Counted from the stretch's first letter, positions 17,316-26,238 are shown. The stretch: DNA of 64,000 bases from G963664835 sp965220775 (GCA_965220775.1 OZ244845.1:248001-312000); one strand, 5' to 3'. Notes: generated by a model from the letters alone, not told the origin. Numbers and translations are program-made.

Positions 17316-17666
17316 TCAGCCATCGCGCCGGACCACTGCCCTATCCATTTCCGCCGGAGGGTAAGCCGCCACCTTGTCCAACCTTTGGGAAAGACGATCC
17401 TCGGTGATCTCCAAGTCATGTTGGCTTTGCAGCCCCATCCAGAACTCGGCAGAATTCCCGAAGAAGCGCGAGAACAACAGGGCCGTCTCCGCCGTGATGG
17501 ACCGCTCCCCATGGACGATGGAATGAATCCGGCGCGGATCCACACCGATGGCCTTTGCCAGCCGGTACTGGGTCAGATTCATCGGGATCAGAAACTCTTC
17601 GTTGAGAACTTCTCCAGGGTGTATGGGTGACAGTTTCTTTGGATCGTGGTCCACTTTCGTCTTCAT
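17316..17666 (-). CDS. higA: HigA-type antitoxin (XRE family)
   Basis: A 116-residue antitoxin and DNA-binding repressor. It has the HigA signature HPGEVLNEEFL, then a helix-turn-helix (LTQYRLAKAIGVDPRRIHSI) and the FFGNSAEFWMGLQ segment. It lies 14 bases downstream of the toxin gene, the toxin-first order usual for HigBA. The ATG at 17666 (MKTKVDHD) is preferred over upstream in-frame codons because the family starts here and a purine stretch precedes it. It should bind the palindrome at 17970-17990. Confidence 0.88.
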   Translation of the reverse strand: MKTKVDHDPKKLSPIHPGEVLNEEFLIPMNLTQYRLAKAIGVDPRRIHSIVHGERSITAETALLFSRFFGNSAEFWMGLQSQHDLEITEDRLSQRLDKVAAYPPAEMDRAVVRRDG

Positions 17667-17680
17667 GATGACCTCCCGTT

Positions 17681-17962
17681 TCAGTGATAGTCCGCTATTT
17701 CGACTTGGTAGGCATGTCCTTCGCTCCACACAAAGCAGATGCGCCACTGATCGTTGATTCGAATGCTGTATTGTCCATCTCTATCTCCGGAAAGGGTCTC
17801 CAGCCGATTCCCCGGCGGTACCCTCAAATCGCTCACATTCTTGGCGTTGTTTAGCATCATCAGTTTCCTTTGTGCTCGGCGTTGAATGTCCAGGGGAAAT
17901 CTGCGGACACGTTGACGCTCGGCAACAGCCCGGGTGTGGCGGTCCCGATAGCTCCTAATCAC
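17681..17962 (-). CDS. higB: HigB-type mRNA-cutting toxin (RelE superfamily)
   Basis: A 93-residue toxin that would cut mRNA on the ribosome. It shows the HigB core RFPLDIQRRAQRKL, NAKNVSDLRVPPGNRLE and GQYSIRINDQWRICFVW and ends in VEIADYH, all intact. The start is GTG with AGGTGAG ahead. A second HigB locus in the window (40248) carries a premature stop, so this one may be the only active HigB here. The toxin gene precedes the antitoxin, transcribed from the palindromic promoter immediately upstream. Confidence 0.88.
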   Translation of the reverse strand: MIRSYRDRHTRAVAERQRVRRFPLDIQRRAQRKLMMLNNAKNVSDLRVPPGNRLETLSGDRDGQYSIRINDQWRICFVWSEGHAYQVEIADYH

Positions 17963-17969
17963 TCACCTA

Positions 17970-17990
17970 TAATAGTGCGCTGCACTATTA
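17970..17990. promoter_or_regulatory. Operator palindrome of the higBA module
   Basis: Two perfect 9-base arms, TAATAGTGC and GCACTATTA, flank a GCT spacer, 8 bases upstream of the higB start codon. TATTAT on the minus strand overlaps it and could be the -10 element. This is the expected place for the HigA (or HigBA complex) operator. Confidence 0.7.
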
Positions 17991-18146
17991 GTGTCAAGCG
18001 CAATGCTTGGTGAGGCTGGAAGTCAGGCACCTCAGATCGAGAGCCTCGGTGGACTGTGTTGGCCCAATCTGGAGCCGTGCCTCGACGCCACCGCTAATGT
18101 GACGAGCGATGTCTCCAGCAGTTCTGCCCACCGAGGAGAAATCCCC

Positions 18147-19115
18147 TTAGTAGTTGATGACCTTGTCGATGGCTGTCTCGACATCCCCCTCGTCCGGTAG
18201 GAAGAGGTCCCGCAATGGCTTTGTCGACGGCACCGGAATATGAGGGGCGCCGATCCGCACGATCGGCGCGTCGAGCGCATCAATCGCTTCCTCTGATATA
18301 GCAGCCGCCACCTCGGCGCCGATTCCACCCACTTTCCAGGCCTCGTGCGCAACCACCAGCCGGCTCGTCTTTCGTACCGACGCCACCACCGTCTCGATGT
18401 CCAGCGGCGCCAATGAGCGCAGATCGACCACCTCTATCGAAGCGCGGTCCGCGACCCGGCCGGCAACGGCGAGCGCCTTGTGTACCATCCAGCCAGTCGC
18501 CGCCACCGTCACGTCCCGGCCGGTGCGTACGACCGATGCCCTGTCCAGTGGCACTTCATAATCGTCATCCGAGACATCCTCGCGCAGCAGGTGATAGAGC
18601 TGCATATGTTCGAAGAAGAGCACCGGGTTGCTGTCGCGGATGGCGGCGGTCATCATGCCCTTGGCGTCGTGCGGCGTCGCCGGCATCACCACCCTTAGTC
18701 CGGGCACGTGGGCGAACCAAGCCTCGTACATCTGGGGATGGCCGCGATAGGGCCCATCGCCAACCCGAGTCCGGATTACGATTGGCACGGACTTATCGCC
18801 GGCCGTCATATAGTACATCGTAGCCGCTTGTAAAACGATTTGGTTCATCGCCATTGGCAGGAACTCGCCAAAGGATATCTCGACGATTGGCCTCTTGCCC
18901 ATCATCGCCGCACCAATCGCAGCCCCCACCATCGCCGACTCGGCGATGGGAGTATCCCTTACACGCCGGGGGCCGAACTCGTCGTAAAGGCCGGCGCTCC
19001 CGCTCATCGCTCCGCCGAATTCGCCCACATCCTGGCCCATCATGAATACTGACTCGGATTGACGCATCGCCTGGGCGATTGCCGCCACGATTGCCTCAAT
19101 GTACGTTAGTCGCAA
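18147..19115 (-). CDS. 2-oxoacid dehydrogenase E1 component, beta subunit
   Basis: A 322-residue protein of the pyruvate/branched-chain/acetoin dehydrogenase E1 beta family. Family features are EAI near the N-terminus, DVGEFGGAM, the thiamine-binding DTPIAES, EISFGEF and PYRGHPQMYEAWFAHVPGLRVVMPATP. With an alpha subunit it decarboxylates a 2-oxo acid and passes the acyl group to E2. No alpha subunit, E2 or E3 gene is nearby; the next gene upstream is on the other strand. The substrate cannot be told; the RGHPQMYEAWFAH region is most like pyruvate/acetoin types. Confidence 0.87.
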   Translation of the reverse strand: MRLTYIEAIVAAIAQAMRQSESVFMMGQDVGEFGGAMSGSAGLYDEFGPRRVRDTPIAESAMVGAAIGAAMMGKRPIVEISFGEFLPMAMNQIVLQAATMYYMTAGDKSVPIVIRTRVGDGPYRGHPQMYEAWFAHVPGLRVVMPATPHDAKGMMTAAIRDSNPVLFFEHMQLYHLLREDVSDDDYEVPLDRASVVRTGRDVTVAATGWMVHKALAVAGRVADRASIEVVDLRSLAPLDIETVVASVRKTSRLVVAHEAWKVGGIGAEVAAAISEEAIDALDAPIVRIGAPHIPVPSTKPLRDLFLPDEGDVETAIDKVINY

Positions 19116-19425
19116 GTTGGACTGCTCTGCTTTCTGGCTCTACGGTGTGACGCCAACGCTGGTTCCCTCGATCGTTCGTACACTAACGGTGCACCTGTGC
19201 GGCTGACAAATCCCCGTCGGCGACCGTTGATCATCGATGGACTGCCGACTACACTCACAAGTGTGGGACGTTGTCCTCGACTTGAATGGCGATCATTCCG
19301 ATACAGGGGTTGTCGGTTGGGAGAACGAATCGGGCGCCTGCCCAAATTTTCTTCGCCTATGACTCCGTCGTCACCACTGCCTGTCGTCCCGCTAGTCTGC
19401 TGATTCCTGGGAGATCTTATCAGCC
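19116..19425. other. Divergent intergenic region, nothing recognised
   Basis: 310 bases between the E1 beta and FG-GAP genes, which diverge. It must contain both promoters, but no clear hexamers, repeats or genes were found. Confidence 0.35.
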
Positions 19426-21087
19426 ATGGCCGGCAGCGAACGAGCGAAGAACAGTAGATCGCCGACCCTGTCCCGTCGGGCGCTGCTAGCCGGCGTCGCC
19501 GGAGTCGCCGTGGCCATCGGTACCGCTCGGTACGTCGTCACCGAGCGGAGTCCGCCGGTCGAGTTGCCGAGTTTCACCGACGTGACTTCACAGGCCGGCA
19601 TTGGCTTCCGACATCGGGTGCACCCGCAAGCCCACATGATCCAAGCGGGAGCCGCATTTCTAGATTTCAATGGGAACAGTCTACCGGACATTTTCCTAAC
19701 CAATGCCAACGGTCCCAATGCACTGTACCGCAATAACGGCGATGGGACATTCACTGATCTGACCTCCCAAGTTGGATTGGCTGATCCGAATGACATAGAC
19801 GTTGGCGTCGCCTGCGCAGACTACGATAACGACGGCAACTGCGACCTTCTCATCACGCGGATGGGAGGGATCAAGCTGCTACATAACGAAGGCGACGGTA
19901 CCTTCACCAATGTCACTAAATCGGCCGGATTAGACATATCGGGAGGCCATCCGGCCTCAGCAGTTTGGGCCGATTTCGACGGTGACGGGCACCTCGATCT
20001 TTATGTCACTTACTGGATCGATGGATCCCCGCCCAACGTCCAGGGCAAGTGGCAAGGCGGAATAAAAGAGGCGTTCACGTCACAGGCTCGCAGTCACCGC
20101 CTTTTCCGAAACAACGGCGATGAAACTTTCGACGAGGTTACCCATCTGTTGGGAGAGTCTCCTGTTCACGGCGCCGGCTTGGCGGTTGGCTTCCTTGATT
20201 ACGACGACGACGGCCGGCCGGACCTCTACGTCGTGAACGACTTTGGACCGTTCATCAGGCCCAATACCCTGTACCGCAACGCGGGCCCCGCCGGCGACAC
20301 CTGGCGATTCGAGGACGTGAGCCGGAAGGCCAACGTCGACGCCGCGATCAGCGGAATGGGATTGGCGGTGGGGGACTACGACGGAGATGGTTGGCTCGAC
20401 ATGTTCGTGACCAATTTGGGTGACAACATACTATATCGAAACCGCGAAGGCGAGGCGTTCGAAGAGGTGGCCGGCCACGCTGGAGTCGGCCGGGCGGCGA
20501 TACAGGGCAAACAGTCAGTTGGCTGGGGAACCGCCTTCCTCGACTTTGATAACGATGGCCTGCTCGATCTCTACTTTGCAGCCGGCTCGCTCTACCCGGA
20601 GACGGATTCCGCCGGCCGTTATCCGCCCGATCAACCGAACGCGCTATTCCATAATCGTGGCGACGGCACGTTTCGCGATGTATCCGACGCCACCGGTGCA
20701 GGTCACGCCGGCTGTGCGAGGGGACTTGCCGTTGCCGACTTCGACGGCGACGGCTTCTTGGACCTGTTGGTGGCCAACTACGACCAGAGTCCAGCCCTAT
20801 TGCGAAACTCCGGCAACGACAGGGGATGGTTGCAAGTCCGGCTGGTGGGAACCCGGAGCAATCGCGACGGCATCGGCGCCCGGCTCTCGCTCACGGCCGG
20901 CGGCCGGCGGCAGGTCCGAGAGATCCAGAGCGGAACCAGCTTTCTCTCCCAGAACAGCCTGACGGCGCACTTCGGCCTTGGCCAAGCCGGCCTCGTCGAT
21001 GAGCTGAAAATTCGCTGGCCCAGTGGCCTCATTCAAACGCTGACCGACGTGGCTCCCAACCGGACAATTACGGTTCATGAGGAATAG
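19426..21087 (+). CDS. Tat-exported FG-GAP/VCBS repeat protein with ASPIC/UnbV C-terminus (CRTAC1-like)
   Basis: A 553-residue secreted protein. The N-terminus has a twin-arginine signal (SRRALLAGVAGVAVAIG). Six calcium-loop motifs of the DxDxDGxxD kind follow (DYDNDGNCD, DFDGDGHLD, DYDDDGRPD, DYDGDGWLD, DFDNDGLLD and DFDGDGFLD), as in integrin-like beta-propellers. The last ~70 residues (IGARLSL to the end) match the ASPIC/UnbV domain. Role unknown; such proteins are thought to bind surfaces or polysaccharides. A decayed copy of its 3' end lies at 21923. Confidence 0.87.
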   Translation: MAGSERAKNSRSPTLSRRALLAGVAGVAVAIGTARYVVTERSPPVELPSFTDVTSQAGIGFRHRVHPQAHMIQAGAAFLDFNGNSLPDIFLTNANGPNALYRNNGDGTFTDLTSQVGLADPNDIDVGVACADYDNDGNCDLLITRMGGIKLLHNEGDGTFTNVTKSAGLDISGGHPASAVWADFDGDGHLDLYVTYWIDGSPPNVQGKWQGGIKEAFTSQARSHRLFRNNGDETFDEVTHLLGESPVHGAGLAVGFLDYDDDGRPDLYVVNDFGPFIRPNTLYRNAGPAGDTWRFEDVSRKANVDAAISGMGLAVGDYDGDGWLDMFVTNLGDNILYRNREGEAFEEVAGHAGVGRAAIQGKQSVGWGTAFLDFDNDGLLDLYFAAGSLYPETDSAGRYPPDQPNALFHNRGDGTFRDVSDATGAGHAGCARGLAVADFDGDGFLDLLVANYDQSPALLRNSGNDRGWLQVRLVGTRSNRDGIGARLSLTAGGRRQVREIQSGTSFLSQNSLTAHFGLGQAGLVDELKIRWPSGLIQTLTDVAPNRTITVHEE

Positions 21088-21175
21088 ACACGTACCGGGC
21101 CTTCGTTTACCCCAGTAATAGGAGCGTGGAGGGGGGATGATTCATCTGCGAGATGAGTTATGCCCTTGACGACAT

Positions 21176-21192
21176 GTTCGCTATAAGCGAAC
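21176..21192. promoter_or_regulatory. Inverted repeat upstream of the XRE regulator
   Basis: GTTCGC and GCGAAC flank TATAA, about 90 bases before the XRE gene. It is at the place where an autoregulating antitoxin operator would lie, just upstream of the decayed toxin fragment, but no second copy is available to support it. Confidence 0.4.
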
Positions 21193-21291
21193 GTGTTGCA
21201 AGTTGGGCGAGTCGACTTCACCGTCGAACGCGGCAGGGTAGTCATTATGGTTGTAATACGAGTCCGACACAGGAGAGAGGCCTATGACTAG
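21187..21291 (+). pseudogene. C-terminal remnant of a RelE/ParE-type toxin
   Basis: An open frame of about 34 codons runs to a TAG that overlaps the next gene's start by 8 bases. It reads VGRVDFTVERGRVVIMVVI followed by RVRHRREAYD. This is the usual C-terminal pattern of RelE-type toxins (strand, strand, then RVGHRRxxY). Everything before it is missing: an in-frame TAA precedes the fragment. The toxin-then-XRE order with overlap is typical of such modules, so the toxin seems to have been lost and the antitoxin kept. Confidence 0.6.
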
Positions 21292-21625
21292 CGCCGAGAC
21301 CATCACCCTGACGCGGGCGGAGTACGACGCTCTGGTAGCCCGCAACGATGAGCTCGAAGATAGGCTGGCCGCTCTCGAAGCAGATGACGGCAGCCGCATC
21401 CCCCACGAGGTAGCTCTCGCCATCATGCGCGGCCAAGGCCCTATCCGCGCGCTTCGGGATCACCTTGGCTTTACACTGCGCGATCTCTCCAAGAGAACAG
21501 CGATCAGCGCGAGTCATCTTTCTGAGATTGAGCGCGGGCTCAAATCCGGCTCCGCGTCCGCCCTGTCTCGATTAGCGGATGCGCTTGGCGCCACTGTTGA
21601 CGTGCTGATCAGCGCACAGAAATAG
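21284..21625 (+). CDS. XRE family helix-turn-helix protein, likely an orphan antitoxin
   Basis: A 113-residue protein. Residues about 5-35 form a short helical region rich in Leu/Glu, and residues about 50-110 an XRE helix-turn-helix (LRDHLGFTLRDLSKRTAISASHLSEIERG). ACAGGAGAGAGG precedes the ATG. The overlap with the decayed RelE-like fragment at 21187 suggests it was the antitoxin of that module. It may now act as a plain repressor or protect against related toxins. Confidence 0.82.
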   Translation: MTSAETITLTRAEYDALVARNDELEDRLAALEADDGSRIPHEVALAIMRGQGPIRALRDHLGFTLRDLSKRTAISASHLSEIERGLKSGSASALSRLADALGATVDVLISAQK

Positions 21626-21771
21626 GGATGTATGAGAGGGCGCAACCGGTTCTAGCCCCAAGAGATCACTGGGCGTCTACCCGGCCCGACGAGCAACTGC
21701 CTATCGCCATCACACGTGAAAGGGATTACGTACGCGCCGGCTCGCCACCGACGGGGTTGTGTCCCGGGTCG

Positions 21772-21880
21772 TCAAGGCAGGAGCATCACTAGTCCAACGG
21801 TCGCGGCGATGATAGTACCGCCCATAAATCAGATATGGCGATAAACATCTCCCTTAAGTTCACTACGGGACCTGAACGCG
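21772..21880 (-). pseudogene. Remnant of the small membrane protein found intact at 45593
   Basis: Read on the minus strand it gives ELKGDVYRHI, a stop, then FMGGTIIAATVGLVMLLP. The intact protein at 45593-45730 has ELKGDIYRHMWITGGTIIAATVGLVKLLP split around the same Trp. The Trp codon TGG has become TGA at 21829-21831, and the 5' part is not recognisable. A decayed member of the same family. Confidence 0.7.
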
Positions 21881-21922
21881 CCCGTACCGAGAGAAGTTGA
21901 TCGCAATAGGCGCAGCTGCGAT

Positions 21923-22065
21923 CAAGTGGCGTCATTCAGACGCTGACCGACGTGGCCCTCAACCGGACAATAACATGCAAGCGATGCAAGAGGAAACCGC
22001 GCCGACCGGGACTTCTTGAATCCCAGGGCTAGGAGCGTGGAGAGGTCAATTCGTTCGCGGATTGT
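21923..22065 (+). pseudogene. Decayed copy of the 3' end of the FG-GAP gene and its downstream flank
   Basis: CGCTGACCGACGTGGC and CAACCGGACAAT appear here in the same order and spacing as at 21035-21070, the last codons of the FG-GAP gene. The similarity continues past the stop codon into the flank (AGGAGCGTGGAG). Small indels are present. The intact antitoxin and its toxin remnant lie between the two copies. Confidence 0.65.
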
Positions 22066-22434
22066 ATGCAACCTTCTACTTCGGCTGATTGCAAGGTTGC
22101 GCCGCGGCTGATTGAAAGTTTAGCCATCGCTAACTGAAAGGATATCTACGCTCGATGGCGCTCTTCCCAGTCGACTATCCTCTAACTAAGCCGACCTGCT
22201 GAGCGTTCGTGCCGGTCAAGCCGGCTCCCCGAATGTGCCGACTGTGGCGTTCCTCACATAGTCGTCGGGCACTCTACGAAGGGGTGAAGCAACCAGCCGC
22301 CAACTCGAGAGTTCTAAGTGCAGGACCACCGCTATCCGGGTTCTACTGCCATAACACCGGCGATGGGCGGTTTGTGGACGATGGAAAAGCCCAGATCGGG
22401 TCCGAGGAACAACGGGAACCAGCGGGTAGGCGGA

Positions 22435-23349
22435 CTAGCCTTTGACTCCGCTGATCACTACGCCCTGTATGAAATAGCGCTGGGCGAAGAAGAATACCAA
22501 CACCGGCGGAATAGTGATCATCGTCGCTATCGCCATCGTTTGGTTGAAGGGCGGGTTCCAAATGCCAGAACTGGTCGGATTCCTCTCCCAGTTCCTGAAG
22601 TGGAGTGCAAGCGTGTAATTGTCCGTAGAGTTGAGGTAGATTAGCGGCGCGAAGTAGTCGTTCCACTCGGCCATGAAGGTGAAAATCGCCACCGCGCCCA
22701 GCGCCGGCAACGACATCGGTAAGATGATGTACCAGTAGGTACCAATCGGGCTGCAGCCATCGATCTCCGCCGAATCGTCATACTCCATCGGGATCTGGAG
22801 GAAGAACTGCCGAAGCAGGAATACGTAGAACGCTGAGGTGGCAAACCAAGCCGGCACCGTCAGCGGCAGAAACGTGTCTAGCCAGCCGAGGTCGCGAAAG
22901 ATCAAGAACTGTGGAATCAGCGTTACGTGATAGGGCAACATCATGGTACACAGCACCATGATGAATAGCGTGTTGCGCAACGGGAAACGCAGCCGTGCGA
23001 AAGCGTAAGCCGCCAATGTCGAGCTGAGCAGTCGACCTGCCTCGACTCCGATGACGATGATCATAGTGTTACGGAATCCCTGGAGGAACGGGTAACGCTC
23101 CAGCGCCCCCGGATAGGTGAGCCAATCGAATCTCGACGGAAATAGACGGGGAGGAAAAAGGAATATGTCTGTCTCTGGCTTGAGAGAGGTGGAGATCAGC
23201 CATAGAAGTGGGACAATGAACAGCACCGCGCCGGCAATCAGGACTATGTACAGTAAGCTGCGGACCCCGATTCGCTGCCACGAAATCCGGCGCGCCCGGA
23301 CGCGTTGGGCCCCTATGCTTGGGCTAGGGACTTGTGACGTTGCGGCCAT
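22435..23349 (-). CDS. Sugar ABC transporter permease, MalG type
   Basis: A 304-residue inner-membrane protein with six predicted membrane segments. It carries the EAA-loop signature of sugar permeases (EYDDSAEIDGCSPIGTYWYI), which contacts the ATPase, and ends in FAQRYFIQGVVISGVKG, the usual MalG-type C-terminus. It lies 6 bases after the MalF-type permease and would form the pore with it. The binding protein is upstream at 24718. As is common, no ATPase (MsmK/MalK) is in the cluster, so a shared one elsewhere is likely. Confidence 0.9.
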   Translation of the reverse strand: MAATSQVPSPSIGAQRVRARRISWQRIGVRSLLYIVLIAGAVLFIVPLLWLISTSLKPETDIFLFPPRLFPSRFDWLTYPGALERYPFLQGFRNTMIIVIGVEAGRLLSSTLAAYAFARLRFPLRNTLFIMVLCTMMLPYHVTLIPQFLIFRDLGWLDTFLPLTVPAWFATSAFYVFLLRQFFLQIPMEYDDSAEIDGCSPIGTYWYIILPMSLPALGAVAIFTFMAEWNDYFAPLIYLNSTDNYTLALHFRNWERNPTSSGIWNPPFNQTMAIATMITIPPVLVFFFAQRYFIQGVVISGVKG

Positions 23350-23355
23350 CGCTAC

Positions 23356-24366
23356 TCACGTCCCCTCGTTATATTCGTAATACACCAACCGTCTCGACGC
23401 CAAGAGCATCAGGAGCGTCAGCGTCAACATTATTGCGAGCAAAACCCAGGCCAGTGCGGCTGCGTAGCCCATCTTGTAGTATTCCCAGCCGTTGCGGAAA
23501 AGGTACAGCACGTAGAACAGAGAGGCGTTGTTAGGCCCTCCGGCGGTGGCTATGTAGCCGGCCGTAAATATCTGGAACGTCCCGATCATGCCGGTCAAGA
23601 AAGTGAACAGAATCACTGGCGAGGTCATTGGCAGCGTGATATTGAATAAACGCTGCAAGGCATTCGCTCCGTCGACCTTGGCCGCGTCGTAAAGCGTTGT
23701 CGGTACTCCTTGCAGCGCCGCCAGATAGAGAACCAGCCCTGCCCCTGCCGTCCAGAGCTGCATGATAATAAACGCCGGCAGTACCCACTCTTCCGAGCCG
23801 AACCATTTGGGGCCTCGCTGCCCGATATGGGAAAGAACGCCATTGATGATCCCGTAATCGGGGTTGAAAATCCAGACCCAGAGATAGACCGATGCTACGG
23901 CCGGCACGATGGACGGCATGAAGTACATCGTCCGCCAGACCGACAATCCCCACACCTTCTGGTTGAGGAATAGCGCGATCAGGTATCCAACGATTACACC
24001 GCTGGGCACAGCGAACAAGCAGTAGACACTGGTAACTCGGAGGGATTTCCAGAAGAGATCATCGACGAATAGCATCTCGCGGTAGTTCTCTAGCCCGGCC
24101 CACCTTGGATCCTGCAAGATCGGCCAGAAGGTCAGAGAGATGCCGAACGAGGCGATAATTGGTCCGGCGGTGAATACGACGAATCCGATTATCCAGGGCA
24201 ATAGGCAAGCATAGCCGTATAGTGCGCGGCGTACAGCAAGCGGGGAATACCCGGGGCGCCGGGTCAATACCGAAGCACCGCCTGCGATTGGGAGCAATTG
24301 CCTATCTTCTCTGTTAGCTACTCGCTTCTTCAGTGGTCGATCTCCGTGCCATCCTCTGGGATCCAC
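23356..24366 (-). CDS. Sugar ABC transporter permease, MalF type
   Basis: A 336-residue permease with six membrane segments, with the conserved LPWIIGFVVFTAGPIIASF N-terminal segment and the EAA-loop (YDAAKVDGANALQRLFNI). It pairs with the MalG-type protein downstream. The first ~45 residues before the first membrane segment are basic and long for the family, so the GTG at 24366 may be too far upstream; no better start with a clear ribosome site was found. Confidence 0.88.
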   Translation of the reverse strand: MDPRGWHGDRPLKKRVANREDRQLLPIAGGASVLTRRPGYSPLAVRRALYGYACLLPWIIGFVVFTAGPIIASFGISLTFWPILQDPRWAGLENYREMLFVDDLFWKSLRVTSVYCLFAVPSGVIVGYLIALFLNQKVWGLSVWRTMYFMPSIVPAVASVYLWVWIFNPDYGIINGVLSHIGQRGPKWFGSEEWVLPAFIIMQLWTAGAGLVLYLAALQGVPTTLYDAAKVDGANALQRLFNITLPMTSPVILFTFLTGMIGTFQIFTAGYIATAGGPNNASLFYVLYLFRNGWEYYKMGYAAALAWVLLAIMLTLTLLMLLASRRLVYYEYNEGT

Positions 24367-24717
24367 GCACCGCGCGAATCCCCGGCCTCAAACTGAAATT
24401 GCAACCGGGCAGGGTCCAAACTCCGAAAGTCGAGCAGTTCCACCCTCAAACTAATAGTCTAGCGTCGCAGGATGGTGAGAAGTCACCTCGGCCCCACACC
24501 TAGAAACGCATTCTCGGCCATCCCGAAAACGACGCCCTGTCGCGGACGCCTCAACGATAACCGGCGGGAAAGTACGGGGCCCCGAAATCAATCGCCGTAA
24601 TATTGACGCCGGAGCCATACTCCACAGCCGATGGGCACTTAGCGTCGGCGGTGCCGGACCCGAAACTCACAGCGCCGGGTCCGACAACCCAACCCTTCAG
24701 CGAAGGTTTCGAATCGA
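24367..24717. other. Intergenic region between binding protein and permeases
   Basis: 351 bases. A 39-codon open frame on the minus strand (24551-24670, GTG start) reads reasonably but has no ribosome site and no family. GGGGCCCCG is a short palindrome. A promoter or mRNA-processing site separating the abundant binding protein from the permeases could lie here; none was identified. Confidence 0.35.
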
Positions 24718-26238
24718 TTAGTTGTGCTTGGCGAGCTCGTTGTCGACCCGTTCCTTTGCGTCGTTCAGAGCCTCTTGAGCCGTCGCCTTGCCAAGGAGCA
24801 CCTGGTCGACCGCGGTGTTCAAGGTGTCCCTGGTAAACACGCCAGCCTTACCGCCCCAGAACCGCGCATACACGAGGGTATTCTCGGTGTTGTCCGGCAA
24901 CGTGCTCATGTTCGTGATCCGTGAAATCGAGATATGGTGGATGGTTTTCGCCGCACCCTCGGGCATCGATCCAACCAGTGGAAGCGGATCGTACGCCGGT
25001 ACGGCGACCTTTGTCCACTCTTTACCAATATCGGGGTCCGTCGTGAACACAGTCGTTAGGTGGAAAGCGGCGTCCTGTTCCTGGGACGACGTGTTGACAC
25101 CGAACATGTTGGCCCCGAAGGCGTGGGACCGACCGCCCTTCCATGGGAAGTGTATCCACTGCTGCTCGAAAGTGTCCTTGACCGGCCAAATCGCGGGTGT
25201 CGACCAGGTCGATGCGCACACTGCTTTCTGAGCCAAGAATGATCCACCCTGGATGGCCTTTTGGGCATCCGGCGACGGATTTACCTTGTGCTTGAGATTG
25301 AGGTCGACAACCGATTGAACCGCCTCCACCCACGCGGGTGAGTTGGACATCGATTCGGTTTCTTCGTAGCTCCAGTCGTCGTCGTATTTGGTCCCGCCCA
25401 ACTGCGCCATCCGAGGCTCTATCAGGAATAGGCCGTTGGATGTACTGCCATAGCCATACTGCTCGAATGTGCCGTTGGAATTCATCTTGGTGCCGGCTTT
25501 CAGCCATTCGGCGAAGTCGTCCCAATCCCAGGCGTCAAAGTTATCTCTTCCCCAAAGTGGCGCGTCGGCCAACAGACCATCCTTGTCTGCCAGCTCCTTG
25601 TTTATGACGACGTAAGCGTCATGCATTGTGAAGAGCGACAGCCCATAGATCTTGCCCTTGTAGCCGTTCTCCAAGAGCGGATCGGAGGCCCACTTCGACA
25701 TGTCGACGTTTTCAGCCTTGAGCCAATCATTGAATGGCAACATATGACCAGACTTGAAGAACTGACCGTTCTCATTAGCGTCGATCGCGATCAGGTCTGG
25801 TCCTACCCCACCTACGAGTGAGGTCATCAGCTTCTGGAAAAAGCCGGAGTAGGGCGTGACCTCCTCTATGACCTTTATGCCGATCTTATCCTCGACGATC
25901 GGCCAGTAAGGGCCCAACGCCGGATGCCAGATTGAGAGCCGGAGCTCGACTCCATCCATCCTCCTTGGCCCAGTCATCATGACTACGCGTTCGACTTCCT
26001 TCTCGACCTCTACGATCTTCTCGACCTCTACGATCTTCTCCTTGACCACCTCAACCGGCTTCTCGATTACTACTTCCTTCTCTACGACCCTCTCTACTAC
26101 CTGAGTAACCACAACCTCAACCGGCTTCTCAACGACCTTCTCAACCACCTGAGGTTGGCAGGCGGCCAGAATCGGCAGAGCTGCGGTCGCTCCCAAGCCG
26201 GCTAGAATTGTTCGGCGACTCACTTTTCGCATCAACAT
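24718..26238 (-). CDS. Sugar-binding lipoprotein of an ABC transporter
   Basis: A 506-residue extracellular solute-binding protein of family 1. It starts with a twin-arginine motif (SRRTIL) and a lipobox ending at Cys27 (PILAAC). Residues about 31-87 are a Val/Glu/Lys repeat linker (VVEKPVEVV type) that is characteristic of Chloroflexota binding proteins. The periplasmic-binding fold follows, with GGVGPDLIAIDAN and the sugar-contact WxxW-type aromatic residues. It should capture an oligosaccharide or sugar and deliver it to the permeases at 22435 and 23356. Confidence 0.9.
   Translation of the reverse strand: MLMRKVSRRTILAGLGATAALPILAACQPQVVEKVVEKPVEVVVTQVVERVVEKEVVIEKPVEVVKEKIVEVEKIVEVEKEVERVVMMTGPRRMDGVELRLSIWHPALGPYWPIVEDKIGIKVIEEVTPYSGFFQKLMTSLVGGVGPDLIAIDANENGQFFKSGHMLPFNDWLKAENVDMSKWASDPLLENGYKGKIYGLSLFTMHDAYVVINKELADKDGLLADAPLWGRDNFDAWDWDDFAEWLKAGTKMNSNGTFEQYGYGSTSNGLFLIEPRMAQLGGTKYDDDWSYEETESMSNSPAWVEAVQSVVDLNLKHKVNPSPDAQKAIQGGSFLAQKAVCASTWSTPAIWPVKDTFEQQWIHFPWKGGRSHAFGANMFGVNTSSQEQDAAFHLTTVFTTDPDIGKEWTKVAVPAYDPLPLVGSMPEGAAKTIHHISISRITNMSTLPDNTENTLVYARFWGGKAGVFTRDTLNTAVDQVLLGKATAQEALNDAKERVDNELAKHN

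Larger units (their letters stand above)
21626..22434. other. Gene-poor region with two decayed gene copies
   Basis: 809 bases with no intact gene. It holds a remnant of a small membrane protein (21772-21880) and of the FG-GAP gene 3' end (21923-22065), both listed separately. A short direct repeat CGGCTGATTG occurs near 22084 and 22105. The rest shows nothing recognisable. Confidence 0.5.

Noticed and set aside
17172..17630. A 152-codon plus-strand frame opposite higA.
   Set aside because: It is antisense to a well-recognised HigA gene and has no independent support.
24551..24670. A 39-codon minus-strand frame between the binding protein and permease genes.
   Set aside because: No ribosome site and no family resemblance; length could be chance. 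Mentioned in the intergenic entry only.
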